Notes under the pieces: generated by a model
The model's database searches: none
What the model was told of the DNA's origin: nothing
What the model saw: the letters and a program-made list of their open reading frames with translations, nothing else
Shown here: in pieces, positions 53,987-63,680 of the stretch
Layout of the letters: each line of letters opens with the position of its first letter
Position numbering within the stretch: position 1 is the stretch's first letter
NCBI RefSeq assembly: GCF_002093665.1
Contig: NZ_MRWE01000005.1
Coordinates: 105,454 to 169,453, forward strand
Length of the DNA stretch: 64,000 nucleotides
Direction: 5' to 3'
Source: Rouxiella badensis
Lineage (GTDB): Bacteria; Pseudomonadota; Gammaproteobacteria; Enterobacterales; Enterobacteriaceae
Made by a program: the position numbers and the translations under genes

Positions 53987-54262
53987 TCAGGAACCATTCT
54001 TAATCTTGATCAAGCTTTCCTGGAGAAACTGGTGCTTAAGCTCTTGCTTACTCTTTGTGACTATCTGGCCATCGGTACCCACCGTCATATGCTGGGCGTC
54101 AACGTTATGGCGTGCCTGATAGAGCATGACGACCTGAAGGCTGTGCTCTTTTTGCTGCTCGGTCAAACGGACGCCGTCCGGCCATTTGCCCAACTCGACG
54201 GCCAAGGCGAGACGTTGGTAAATTTCAGGGGTCATGACGTCGACAAGTTCACGAATTTCCAT
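53987..54262 (-). CDS. yeaC: DUF1315 protein YeaC
   Basis: A 91-residue protein of the DUF1315 (YeaC) family, about the same length as E. coli YeaC (90). Family features: MEIRELVDVMTPEIYQRLALAVELGKWPDGVRLTEQQKEHSLQVVMLYQARHN. No known function; highly charged, soluble. It shares direction with msrB (130 bp upstream), with gapA divergent beyond, the same order as in E. coli. Confidence 0.9.
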   Translation of the reverse strand: MEIRELVDVMTPEIYQRLALAVELGKWPDGVRLTEQQKEHSLQVVMLYQARHNVDAQHMTVGTDGQIVTKSKQELKHQFLQESLIKIKNGS

Positions 54263-54392
54263 TCAAAACACTCCCACGCTTCACAGAATTATTCCAGCTT
54301 GATGAATAAATGGCTGAATCGATTTTGTTAAATGTTTTTAATATTTCCCTGCGGCAGACCCGACGCGGAACTTGCCGGGTCTGCCGAAGAAA

Positions 54393-54806
54393 TTAGCCTG
54401 CAGTCTTCTCGCCGTTCTCGCCATCAATGAAGCTCATTGACGCGGAATTCACACAGTAACGGTCACCTGTAGGCTCTGGACCATCAGGGAAAACGTGGCC
54501 CAAATGCGCGTCACAGTTGGAACAGCGGATCTCTACGCGCTCCATCCCATGAGAATTATCGGTAAGATAGCGAATAGCATCATGCGTCACCGGTTGATAG
54601 AAGCTCGGCCATCCACAGCCCGCATCAAACTTGGTGTCCGAGTAAAACAGCGGCGCATTACAGCACAGGCAGTGATAGATGCCGTCACGCGTATTGTGCA
54701 GCAATTTTCCGGTGTAGGGGCGCTCCGTGCCGCGCTCTTGCGTCACATAACGTTGAATTTCAGTAAGTTCTGGATTTTGAGGGGTATCTTTGAATTCGTT
54801 GGCCAT
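54393..54806 (-). CDS. msrB: Methionine-R-sulfoxide reductase MsrB
   Basis: A 137-residue MsrB (E. coli 137). Zinc-binding cysteine pairs CLCC and CSNC, the substrate motif GCGWPSF, and RYCVNSASM with the nucleophilic Cys are all present. It reduces the R epimer of methionine sulfoxide in proteins, with thioredoxin. I chose ATG 54806 ([14 protein letters not shown]); a 19-codon in-frame extension upstream has no family counterpart. Divergent from gapA across the 345-bp control region. Confidence 0.95.
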   Translation of the reverse strand: MANEFKDTPQNPELTEIQRYVTQERGTERPYTGKLLHNTRDGIYHCLCCNAPLFYSDTKFDAGCGWPSFYQPVTHDAIRYLTDNSHGMERVEIRCSNCDAHLGHVFPDGPEPTGDRYCVNSASMSFIDGENGEKTAG

Positions 54807-54929
54807 GGGTGCCGTTCTCTTCGAGATGAAAAAATCAACTAAAATAACAGTTAATAATAACAAAAAAGTAACAACGAGTCAGCCGGTTTTGGCTTAAACT
54901 CTATGCCATTGGTGCGGGGCGCAGACATG

Positions 54930-54945
54930 TGTGATGGTGATCACA
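54930..54945. promoter_or_regulatory. CRP-binding site between msrB and gapA
   Basis: TGTGA-tggtga-TCACA is a perfect fit to the CRP core consensus. It lies 222 bp before the gapA start and 124 bp before the msrB start, so it may serve either or both genes. Confidence 0.8.
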
Positions 54946-55059
54946 TATTTGATCTGCGGCAGTTTAAACCCCGTAAATACGCCCCAATATGCGTAACAGC
55001 TGATAATGAAACGGAACGTACAATAAGCGAACAATAGTAGGTGCAAGGTTTGACTTACC

Positions 55060-55109
55060 GCAACAATTGTTGCGATTCCGCTTGACGCTCACCAAGGTTT
55101 TTGTAATTT
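55060..55109 (+). promoter_or_regulatory. gapA promoter with upstream palindrome
   Basis: -35 TTGACG (55082-55087) and -10 TAATTT (55104-55109), spacing 16, followed by the conserved TTACAATCAACCTTTATTCAC leader; this matches E. coli gapA P1 as I recall it. A perfect 14-bp palindrome GCAACAATTGTTGC (55060-55073) abuts the -35 and could bind a regulator. Its sequence is not in the E. coli promoter I remember. Confidence 0.65.
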
Positions 55110-55139
55110 TACAATCAACCTTTATTCACTGAAAAATAG

Positions 55140-56150
<1,011 letters not shown>

Positions 56151-56175
56151 GTTAACGTTGTGTTGGACTGACAGA

Positions 56176-56199
56176 GGGCGACGATAAGTCGCCCTTTTT
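56176..56199 (+). terminator. gapA terminator
   Basis: GGGCGAC-gataa-GTCGCCC followed by TTTTT, 25 bp past the gapA stop. Confidence 0.93.
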
Positions 56200-56267
56200 C
56201 GTTTAGCCCAACGTCTGTCAGTTCTTCCCTGTCGTAGTTTTCACTCGATATTGCACAGGACTACACC

Positions 56268-57134
56268 ATGAGCGAACAATTTTTCACGCTTCCCGTGACC
56301 AAACAAATCTCTCCTTCTATCAGCCAAAGCCAAATTGCAGACCTGCCATTGCTGGTTATCACGCATCCGAAGGGTCGTGCGGCCATCACGCTTCAGGGCG
56401 CACATCTGGTGAGCTGGCAACCGACTGGCCAGAAACCGGTCATCTGGCTGAGCAGCGAAACTGCCTTCGAGCCGGGTGTTGCCATCCGAGGCGGCGTTCC
56501 CGTGTGTTGGCCCTGGTTTGGGCCCGCAGGTAAACCCTCTCACGGCTTCGCACGCAACCTACCCTGGCAGTTAACCGCGCACAGAGAGAATGATTCGGTG
56601 GTCAACCTGACCCTTACGCTGAAAGACAGTGAAGAGACGCGCAAATATTGGCCGCACGCCTTTACCTTGCATGCACATTTCTCTTTCGGCGATCAATGCT
56701 CCATCGAACTCGAGTCGCACGGCGACTTTGAGACCACCAGCGCCCTGCACGCCTACTTCGAGATTGGTGACATTAGCGAGGTGAAGGTAGAAGGTTTAGG
56801 CCAGCCTTATATCGATAAGGTGGCCAATGGCGAAACCGCGTTGTTGCAAGGCCCACTGACGTTCAATGGCTTAACGGATCGCATCTTTACCGATCCCGAA
56901 AAAGAAAGCCTGATTGTCGATCCGGTGCTCAAACGAACCCTTAGCGTTAAACATCAAGGCAATAGCGACGTGGTGAGCTGGAATCCGGGTGCGGAGAATT
57001 CCGCATCGATGAAAGACATGGCCGATGACGGCTATAAAACCATGGTTTGCGTCGAGACCGCGGCTATCTCACATTCCCAGATAAGCACCGCCGCGGCACC
57101 CGCGAAACTGGCGATCGTCTTTGGTATTAAATAA
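56268..57134 (+). CDS. yeaD: D-hexose-6-phosphate mutarotase YeaD
   Basis: A 288-residue aldose-1-epimerase-fold enzyme (E. coli YeaD about 294). Landmarks: ITLQGAHLVSWQP, GGVPVCWPWFGP, SHGFARNLPW, LHAYFEIGD with catalytic His, the WNPGAENSASMKDM segment and VCVETAA with the catalytic Glu. It interconverts the anomers of hexose-6-phosphates. It has its own promoter region after the gapA terminator (117-bp gap), as in E. coli. Confidence 0.92.
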   Translation: MSEQFFTLPVTKQISPSISQSQIADLPLLVITHPKGRAAITLQGAHLVSWQPTGQKPVIWLSSETAFEPGVAIRGGVPVCWPWFGPAGKPSHGFARNLPWQLTAHRENDSVVNLTLTLKDSEETRKYWPHAFTLHAHFSFGDQCSIELESHGDFETTSALHAYFEIGDISEVKVEGLGQPYIDKVANGETALLQGPLTFNGLTDRIFTDPEKESLIVDPVLKRTLSVKHQGNSDVVSWNPGAENSASMKDMADDGYKTMVCVETAAISHSQISTAAAPAKLAIVFGIK

Positions 57135-57165
57135 AAGCCTTGGGTTTTAAATAAAAGGTAGCGCC

Positions 57166-57197
57166 AAAAAGGGACGACCTCTGTCGTCCCTTTTTTT
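57166..57197. terminator. Bidirectional terminator between yeaD and yeaE
   Basis: Stem GGGACGAC / GTCGTCCC with ctct loop, A-run on one side and seven T on the other. The two convergent genes share it; it touches the yeaE stop codon. Confidence 0.93.
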
Positions 57198-58053
57198 AAA
57201 CGATATCCAGTGGAGTCTTTTGATTCGGAGCGGGGAACGCCTGGTCGATAAGCGCGAGTTCGTGTGCGTTGAGACGCAGGTTAAGTGCGGCGGCATTCTC
57301 TTTGACGTGGTCAGGCTGTACGGCTTTCGGAATAGCAATCACGTTATCGAAACGCGTTACCCACGCCAGCGCGATTTGCGCACTGCTGACGTTTCTTGCC
57401 CTCGCCAGCTGTTGCATAATGGGATGATGCAACACCTCCTGCCGGAGATTACCCGCCTGTGCCAGCGGACAATAAGCCATAATCGGCATCTCATGGTCGC
57501 GACACCAGGGCAGAAGTTGGTGTTCAATCCCGCGAGAAGCAGCATGGTAAAGCACCTGATCGGTCATGCACTTCTGTCCCCCCTGCACCTGCCAGAGCTC
57601 GTCGAGATCATGGGTGTCAAGATTCGAGACACCCCACTGTCGAATTTTACCGGCTTTTTGCAATAACTCCATGGCAAGCACAGTTTCTTCAAGTGGGATC
57701 GATCCACGCCAGTGCAACAGATAGAGGTCGATACAGTCCGTTTTAAGACGGTGCAAGCTCTGTTCACAGGCTTTCACTGCGCGAGCGCCCCCTGCGTTCT
57801 GCGGATAGACTTTCGAGACCAGGTAAACTTTATCCCTGCGACCGGCAATCGCCTCACCCACCACTCGTTCAGCCCCACCGTCGGCATACATTTCTGCGGT
57901 ATCAATCAGGGTCATCCCCAGGTCAATCCCCTGCTGTAAGGCATTGACTTCAGAGCGAAAGGCCGACTCTCGCTCTCCCATAAACCAGGTACCCTGTCCA
58001 ACGGCGGGTACCCGTGTTCCATTAGGAAATTCTACGGTTTTCGCGTTCATCAT
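57196..58053 (-). CDS. yeaE: Aldo-keto reductase YeaE
   Basis: A 285-residue (beta/alpha)8 NADPH-dependent aldo-keto reductase (E. coli YeaE 284). Catalytic tetrad: Asp in LIDTAEMYADG with Tyr, Lys in YLVSKVYP, His in LYLLHWRGSIP. In E. coli it is one of the methylglyoxal reductases. Second half GWTRFDNVIAIPKAVQPDHVKENAAAL is cofactor-binding (SxxIPxxS-like). Its ribosome site is AGGAGC before ATG. Confidence 0.93.
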   Translation of the reverse strand: MMNAKTVEFPNGTRVPAVGQGTWFMGERESAFRSEVNALQQGIDLGMTLIDTAEMYADGGAERVVGEAIAGRRDKVYLVSKVYPQNAGGARAVKACEQSLHRLKTDCIDLYLLHWRGSIPLEETVLAMELLQKAGKIRQWGVSNLDTHDLDELWQVQGGQKCMTDQVLYHAASRGIEHQLLPWCRDHEMPIMAYCPLAQAGNLRQEVLHHPIMQQLARARNVSSAQIALAWVTRFDNVIAIPKAVQPDHVKENAAALNLRLNAHELALIDQAFPAPNQKTPLDIV

Positions 58054-58182
58054 TTGCTCCTGTCCAGGTCATTATTATTCGGTGTGAAAAGCGTTAAGAG
58101 TGTGCAAAGCCTCTTCACCTTTAATACTGTGAGGCAGTTCTCAAAATCAATGACCACGTCGCCGCTGCCCTCCAGACGTGCA

Positions 58183-58203
58183 AATGGGGCGAAACGCCCC
58201 ATT
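58183..58203 (-). terminator. mipA terminator hairpin
   Basis: Perfect stem AATGGGGCG-aaa-CGCCCCATT, 51 bp beyond the mipA stop (leftward), followed on that strand by TTTGCACG. The T-run is short. Confidence 0.65.
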
Positions 58204-58253
58204 AAGTAGCAAAATAAGCACCAAATTAGTGCACCTTGATGCTTATGCCGTCA

Positions 58254-59003
58254 TTAGAAGGTATAGCTTACTCCGGTCATCAGGACGCCAGTATAAGATT
58301 TATCTACCATAGGGCTGTCTTTGATTTCATCAGCCAGGCGGATGTAGCGACCGGTCACGAACGCCTGCCACTGTGGGGCAAAGCTGTAACGTGCTGAAAC
58401 TTCAACATAGGGGTTAACGCTGTCGCCAGGCTTGTAGCTGTTCAGGCCGCTACGGTGAGACTCGCTACTGTTAATGCCGTAGTAGTATTTGTTCTCGTTA
58501 GCACTGTCCCACATCACACCCACGCCAGGGACAACGGCCCATTTGTCGCCATGGAAGGTATAAAGATAAGCCAAATCGCCGACAATGCCATTGCTGTAGT
58601 TCAGCGTATCGCCGGTCAGCATGGCACGAAGGGTGCCCCACTCCGCATCATGATTATAGGCTACGCCGGCCATCAGTGTGCCGCGACGACGGTTTAGACG
58701 TTTCATCTGGTCGTCGTCACTGTCGCTCGGTTTAAAACCGAAAGGATTATAACCTGCTACCAGACTCAGCTGATTTTGCTTGTCTTTCCACAGATAGTAT
58801 CCTCCCATCAGCGAATGGAAGTAGAAATTGTCTCCTTCGTAGTCGATAACAGGGATCGGATAAACTTTAGTGTCGTATCCGCGATAAACGCTGGAGCTGC
58901 CGAGCGCAGCTGCGCCCAGAGACAGGTCACCCGCATAGGCGGACTGGCAGAGCATTGCTGCAACGGCAGCGAAAGGCAGAGCCTTGAGAAAGACAGTTTT
59001 CAT
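58254..59003 (-). CDS. mipA: MipA/OmpV family outer-membrane protein
   Basis: A 249-residue outer-membrane beta-barrel of the MipA/OmpV family (E. coli MipA 248). Signal peptide ends AMLCQSAYA; the mature chain shows YRGYDTKVYPIPVIDYEGDNFYF and RRGTLMAGVAYNHDAEWGTLR, SNGIVGD and the terminal Phe (GVSYTF). MipA links MltA lytic transglycosylase with PBP1b. Start: ATG 59003 with ACGGA 8 nt upstream is preferred over ATG 59012, which lacks a ribosome site. Order yeaE-mipA-yeaG is conserved with E. coli. Confidence 0.92.
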   Translation of the reverse strand: MKTVFLKALPFAAVAAMLCQSAYAGDLSLGAAALGSSSVYRGYDTKVYPIPVIDYEGDNFYFHSLMGGYYLWKDKQNQLSLVAGYNPFGFKPSDSDDDQMKRLNRRRGTLMAGVAYNHDAEWGTLRAMLTGDTLNYSNGIVGDLAYLYTFHGDKWAVVPGVGVMWDSANENKYYYGINSSESHRSGLNSYKPGDSVNPYVEVSARYSFAPQWQAFVTGRYIRLADEIKDSPMVDKSYTGVLMTGVSYTF

Positions 59004-59355
59004 TACATTCATCCGTAAGTTTTGAAATCGGCGACAGTGTAAAACATCTGTAACGAAGCGTCAGGGAATTCGCACAAAAACCTAAAGCAACCGAATAATT
59101 TATATGCGGATTATGAAATAATTATGACTAAAAAATGCTCATTATTCCTGCACCCCACGTCCTGCAAGGCCTGAAAGCGGTATTCCAATAACTGAGTCCT
59201 TGATATGGCTTAAAAAACTAACATTTCGCACAGGAAATTTTTGCAAGGTCAAACTACGCTTATATATAGGAGAAAAAACTTGCTGAGGATGTAACCTGTA
59301 CGTGTTGCTCATGACTGACCATGACTCTACTTAAATTAAATAGAGCAACAATAAG

Positions 59356-59372
59356 TTGGCATAAGGGTTGCT
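59356..59372 (+). promoter_or_regulatory. Sigma-54 promoter of yeaGH
   Basis: TTGGCAT-aaggg-TTGCT matches the sigma-54 consensus TGGCAC-N5-TTGCA with the invariant GG (59358-59359) and GC (59370-59371) spaced by exactly 10 bp. It lies 105 bp before the yeaG start codon. E. coli yeaGH is reported to be NtrC/sigma-54 controlled. A possible NtrC-like site TGCACC...TGCA lies at 59149-59166, some 200 bp upstream. The rest of the 59,004-59,476 gap is A/T-rich with no gene seen. Confidence 0.75.
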
Positions 59373-59476
59373 AAATCTTTAACAGATAGTCAGTAAGGGG
59401 AATTTTCTTCCGGGAGCTGTATCACCGCTTTATTGGCTCTCTTTAACCTGTGCTAAATAACGAAGGACGGGCATCT

Positions 59477-61411
59477 ATGAACATATTTGACCATTATCGC
59501 CAGCGCTATGAAGCTGCCAAGGATGAAGAGTTCACACTGCAGGAATTTCTTACCATCGCTCGGCAAGATCGCAGTGCTTATGTTAATGCCGCGGAACGCC
59601 TGTTGATGGCAATAGGTGAACCCGTCATGGTCGACACCGCGCTTGAACCACGCCTGTCGCGTTTATTCTCCAACCGTGTTGTCGCACGCTATCCAGCCTT
59701 TGAAGAATTCTATGGGATGGAGGAAGCAATCGAGCAAATTGTCTCTTATCTCAAACATGCCGCTCAGGGCCTGGAAGAGAAGAAACAGATCCTCTATTTA
59801 CTCGGCCCAGTCGGCGGCGGTAAATCATCCCTGGCTGAAAGACTAAAAGCGTTAATGCAAAGGGTTCCGATTTACGTCTTGAGCGCCAACGGTGAACGTA
59901 GCCCGGTCAACGACCATCCTCTGTGCCTGTTTAATCCGCAGGAGGATGCCCATATTCTTGAAAAAGAATACAACATTCCAACCCGCTACCTCGGCACTAT
60001 TATGTCGCCCTGGGCGGCAAAACGTCTGCACGAGTTTGGCGGCGATATCACCAAGTTCAAAGTAGTTAAAGTCTGGCCGTCAATTCTCGAACAGATTGCG
60101 ATAGCCAAGACCGAACCCGGTGACGAAAACAATCAGGATATTTCGGCGCTGGTGGGTAAGGTCGATATCCGCAAACTTGAAAACCACGCGCAGAACGATC
60201 CTGACGCCTACGGCTATTCAGGCGCACTGTGCCGTGCAAACCAGGGTGTGATGGAATTCGTCGAGATGTTCAAGGCGCCAATTAAGGTCTTGCATCCGCT
60301 GTTGACCGCGACCCAGGAAGGTAACTATAACGGGACTGAGGGGATCTCTGCCCTGCCGTTTAACGGGATTATCCTGGCACACTCCAACGAATCTGAGTGG
60401 GTGACCTTCCGCAACAACAAAAACAACGAAGCCTTCCTTGACCGCGTCTATATTGTGAAGGTGCCTTACTGCCTGCGCGTGTCGGAAGAGATGAAGATTT
60501 ACGACAAACTGCTTAGCCACAGTGAACTAGTGCATGCACCATGCGCACCGGGAACCCTTGAAACCCTGGCGCGGTTCTCTATCCTTTCACGCCTGAAATC
60601 ACCTGAGAACTCAAGCATTTTCTCCAAAATGCGGGTTTACGACGGTGAAAGCCTGAAAGATACCGACCCGAAAGCCAAGTCGTATCAGGAATACCGTGAC
60701 TACGCCGGCGTTGATGAAGGAATGAACGGCCTGTCTACGCGTTTTGCCTTCAAAATTCTGTCTCGCGTATTTAACTTTGACCATGCAGAAGTGGCGGCCA
60801 ACCCGGTTCACCTGTTCTACGTACTGGAACAGCAGATTGAGCGTGAACAGTTCCCGCAGGACGTGGCAGAGAAATATCTCGAGCACCTGAAAGGCTATTT
60901 GATCCCTAAATATGCCGAATTCATCGGTAAAGAGATCCAGACCGCCTACCTTGAGTCGTATTCGGAATACGGACAGAACATTTTCGACCGTTATGTCACC
61001 TATGCCGACTTTTGGATCCAGGATCAGGAGTATCGCGACCCGGATACCGGCCAGCTGTTTGACCGTGAGTCCCTGAATGCCGAGCTGGAAAAAATTGAGA
61101 AACCGGCAGGTATTAGCAACCCTAAAGATTTCCGTAACGAAATAGTCAACTTCGTTCTGCGAGCCCGTGCTAATAATAGTGGTCGTAATCCGAACTGGAC
61201 AAGTTACGAGAAGTTACGCACGGTTATTGAGAAAAAAATGTTCTCAAATACCGAAGAGTTGCTGCCAGTTATCTCCTTTAACGCCAAGACGTCGACCGAT
61301 GAGCAGAAAAAGCACGATGACTTTGTCGACCGAATGATGGAAAAAGGATATACACGTAAACAGGTTCGCCTGCTTTGTGAATGGTATCTGCGCGTGAGGA
61401 AATCATCGTAA
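59477..61411 (+). CDS. yeaG: Serine protein kinase YeaG (PrkA family)
   Basis: A 644-residue protein, exactly the length of E. coli YeaG. N-terminal AAA domain: Walker [11 protein letters not shown] (about residues 111-120), then [13 protein letters not shown] and [16 protein letters not shown] PrkA motifs; the C-terminal half is the weak kinase-like domain. Start: ATG 59477 ([22 protein letters not shown]) matches YeaG; upstream codons from 59450 have no counterpart. It functions with YeaH under nutrient stress and nitrogen limitation in E. coli. yeaH follows 52 bp on. Confidence 0.95.
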   Translation: MNIFDHYRQRYEAAKDEEFTLQEFLTIARQDRSAYVNAAERLLMAIGEPVMVDTALEPRLSRLFSNRVVARYPAFEEFYGMEEAIEQIVSYLKHAAQGLEEKKQILYLLGPVGGGKSSLAERLKALMQRVPIYVLSANGERSPVNDHPLCLFNPQEDAHILEKEYNIPTRYLGTIMSPWAAKRLHEFGGDITKFKVVKVWPSILEQIAIAKTEPGDENNQDISALVGKVDIRKLENHAQNDPDAYGYSGALCRANQGVMEFVEMFKAPIKVLHPLLTATQEGNYNGTEGISALPFNGIILAHSNESEWVTFRNNKNNEAFLDRVYIVKVPYCLRVSEEMKIYDKLLSHSELVHAPCAPGTLETLARFSILSRLKSPENSSIFSKMRVYDGESLKDTDPKAKSYQEYRDYAGVDEGMNGLSTRFAFKILSRVFNFDHAEVAANPVHLFYVLEQQIEREQFPQDVAEKYLEHLKGYLIPKYAEFIGKEIQTAYLESYSEYGQNIFDRYVTYADFWIQDQEYRDPDTGQLFDRESLNAELEKIEKPAGISNPKDFRNEIVNFVLRARANNSGRNPNWTSYEKLRTVIEKKMFSNTEELLPVISFNAKTSTDEQKKHDDFVDRMMEKGYTRKQVRLLCEWYLRVRKSS

Positions 61412-61463
61412 CAAGCACTCGGAGTCAAAGCGGGGATCGTTGGCAACGTTGTTTGGGGGCTAT

Positions 61464-62738
61464 ATGACGTACTTTATTGACCGTCGACTGAATGGCAAGA
61501 ATAAAAGCGCGGTTAACCGCCAGCGCTTTTTGCGCCGCTATAAGTCGCAAATAAAACAGTCGATCGCCGAGGCCATCAATAAGCGTTCGGTTACCGACGT
61601 TAGCAGCGGGGAGTCCGTGTCGATCCCCGTTGAAGATATCAACGAACCCATGTTTCATCAGGGCCGCGGTGGGTTACGCCACCGCGTTCATCCTGGCAAC
61701 GATCACTTCGTGCAGAACGACCGCATTGAGCGCCCTCAGGGCGGAGGCGGTGGCGGCAGTGGTCAAGGCGATGCCAGCCAGGATGGTGAAGGTCAGGACG
61801 AATTCTCTTTCCAGATATCGAAAGACGAATATCTCGACCTGCTCTTTGAGGATCTGGCGCTGCCGAACCTGAAGAAAAACCAGTATAAGCAGCTTACTGA
61901 ATACAAAACGCACCGCTCGGGCTTCACCTCCAACGGGGTTCCGGCCAATATTAGCGTCGTCCGTTCTTTGCAAAACTCGTTGGCGCGCCGGACGGCGATG
62001 TCGGCAGGGAAAAAACGAACGCTGCGTGAGCTGGAAAGCAACCTTGCCGAGGTTGAGAACAGCGAACCTGCCCAGCTGTTAGAGGAGGAACGGCTGCGAA
62101 AAGAAATTGCAGAGTTGAGGCAGCAAATTGCCAAAGTGCCTTTCATTGACACCTTCGACCTGCGCTACAAGAACTATGAACGTCGCCCCGAGCCTTCGAG
62201 TCAGGCGGTGATGTTCTGTTTGATGGACGTATCCGGTTCGATGGATCAGGCCACCAAAGATATGGCTAAGCGTTTCTATATCCTGCTCTATCTGTTCCTG
62301 AGCCGTACCTATAAAAACGTCGACGTGGTGTATATACGTCACCATACTCAGGCGAAAGAGGTCGACGAACAAGAGTTCTTCTACTCTCAGGAAACGGGGG
62401 GAACCATTGTCTCCAGCGCACTGAAGTTGATGGATGAAGTGATTCAGGAACGCTACGACCCTGCTCAGTGGAACATCTATGCGGCGCAGGCGTCGGACGG
62501 CGATAACTGGGCCGATGACTCACCGCTGTGCCACCAGCTTTTGGCGCAGAAAATTCTGCCGATGGTACGTTATTACAGCTATATCGAGATTACGCGTCGT
62601 GCGCATCAGACGCTGTGGCGTGAGTACGAGGTTCTGCAGCAGCATTTTGGCAACTTTGCTATGCAGCACATCCGTGAACAGGAAGATATTTATCCTGTAT
62701 TCCGCGAACTGTTCCACAAGCAGACGACAGAAAACTAA
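61464..62738 (+). CDS. yeaH: YeaH, von Willebrand A-domain partner of YeaG
   Basis: A 424-residue protein (E. coli YeaH 427), DUF444 family. It opens [27 protein letters not shown], has a Gly-rich low-complexity linker ([10 protein letters not shown], about residues 90-105), and a C-terminal VWA-like domain with the MIDAS motif DVSGSM (about 260-265), GGTIVSSAL and QASDGDNW. The start ATG 61464 gives the family N-terminus; an earlier ATG at 61440 adds eight residues without counterpart. It is co-transcribed with yeaG and closed by a terminator. Confidence 0.95.
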   Translation: MTYFIDRRLNGKNKSAVNRQRFLRRYKSQIKQSIAEAINKRSVTDVSSGESVSIPVEDINEPMFHQGRGGLRHRVHPGNDHFVQNDRIERPQGGGGGGSGQGDASQDGEGQDEFSFQISKDEYLDLLFEDLALPNLKKNQYKQLTEYKTHRSGFTSNGVPANISVVRSLQNSLARRTAMSAGKKRTLRELESNLAEVENSEPAQLLEEERLRKEIAELRQQIAKVPFIDTFDLRYKNYERRPEPSSQAVMFCLMDVSGSMDQATKDMAKRFYILLYLFLSRTYKNVDVVYIRHHTQAKEVDEQEFFYSQETGGTIVSSALKLMDEVIQERYDPAQWNIYAAQASDGDNWADDSPLCHQLLAQKILPMVRYYSYIEITRRAHQTLWREYEVLQQHFGNFAMQHIREQEDIYPVFRELFHKQTTEN

Positions 62739-62759
62739 TCTTCATTGCTTATTAAAATC

Positions 62760-62793
62760 ACAGCCGGTAATTAACCTTACTGGCTGTTTTTTT
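62760..62793 (+). terminator. yeaGH terminator
   Basis: 11-bp stem ACAGCCGGTAA / TTACTGGCTGT (one G:U pair), 6-nt loop, seven T. 21 bp beyond the yeaH stop. Confidence 0.92.
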
Positions 62794-62892
62794 GTAATTC
62801 AACCTGGAGTGTTTACTCTGCCGTCAGTAACTCATAAATATAATAAACGATACAATGTCACACTCAGGGTGTAGTCTATTGATCAGGCTATT

Positions 62893-63033
62893 TTGGATCA
62901 TCCCGGTCAGCGCGTCATTCTCATCCCTCTGACAGCATTTGAGGTAAGCACCCTCGTTAGAATGGGAGTTCCCATGGATCCGACAAGGTTTATTTCATTC
63001 ATTCACGCACACGAGCGCGGTATCAATAAATGA
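62893..63033 (+). CDS. Unrecognised 46-residue ORF coupled to the zinc-ribbon gene
   Basis: From TTG at 62893 (CAGG about 6 nt upstream) the frame reads LDHPGQRVILIPLTAFEVST and then LVRMGVPMDPTRFISFIHAHERGINK before TGA. Composition and periodicity look like a real protein, and its TGA overlaps the ATG of the next gene (ATGA), the hallmark of translational coupling. The frame is open only from 62875; ATT at 62878 is an alternative rare start. I do not recognise a family. Its start codon is uncertain, and it is short enough to be missed by gene finders. Confidence 0.5.
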   Translation: MDHPGQRVILIPLTAFEVSTLVRMGVPMDPTRFISFIHAHERGINK

Positions 63034-63362
63034 ATACTGATCTTACACCAGAAACAGAAGTTTGCCCCTTTTGCCACACAAATTTAGAAGAGAAATCAGA
63101 CAGATGTAAGCAATGTGGTGCCGAGAGAGTCGTTGGCCACATCAATGCCCAGCAACGTAAAAAGCTCAATTTATTCCGTGCTGCATTATTCATTATTCTC
63201 TGCGGGTACTTTTATTTTCAACTGCAGGAACCCGGTAGTATTGTCCTGTTAGTCAGCGTATTTATCGTCGGAATAATTCTGATCGTTATTGTTCCACACC
63301 TTTATTACAGGTTTAAAAATAAAAATAACATAATCTGGAAAAGGAAAAGCAGCCCGACGTAA
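63030..63362 (+). CDS. Zinc-ribbon membrane protein, tandem copy 1
   Basis: A 110-residue protein. The N-terminus has a double-zinc-ribbon half, CPFCHTNLEEKSDRCKQCGAERV (CxxC-x11-CxxC, residues about 12-29), followed by two hydrophobic segments (AALFIILCGYFYFQL and IVLLVSVFIVGIILIVIVPHLY) and a basic C-terminal tail YRFKNKNNIIWKRKS. It is predicted to be an inner-membrane protein with the metal knuckle facing the cytoplasm. A closely related gene follows 318 bp on, and its ATG overlaps the small ORF upstream. Similar CxxC-two-TM proteins often accompany phage or stress loci; I cannot name this one. Confidence 0.75.
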   Translation: MNTDLTPETEVCPFCHTNLEEKSDRCKQCGAERVVGHINAQQRKKLNLFRAALFIILCGYFYFQLQEPGSIVLLVSVFIVGIILIVIVPHLYYRFKNKNNIIWKRKSSPT

Positions 63363-63394
63363 ACATGATAATGCCTCTTTTGAGGCATGTTTAC
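63361..63394 (+). terminator. Hairpin after zinc-ribbon copy 1
   Basis: ATGCCTC-tttt-GAGGCAT stem (63372-63389) with outer TAAAC/GTTTA pairs that overlap the stop codon. No T-run follows. The remaining 63,395-63,680 gap is A/T-rich toward its right end with no further gene visible. Confidence 0.55.
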
Positions 63395-63680
63395 CCTCTC
63401 CCTCTCGTCATACTTCCCTCTTCATCCCTTAAGGTATGTCTCTCTACAGCGTGCGAGCTCTGCGCGCGCCTGCGTGCCTCCTTCAAAACAGGGTCTTAAA
63501 AGCCCATCTCGGATTTTTTTTATGTTTTAGGTTTGCTATAAAGCGCGCTGGTGTTCTAAACTATTGACACAATAAGAGTATTTAATTACATAGCTTTACT
63601 ATTAATAATCATTTTACTCCATGCCAGCGTATGGAATGCTTTTAACAGTTCAAACTTACGACTACGAAGCGGTATAACGA

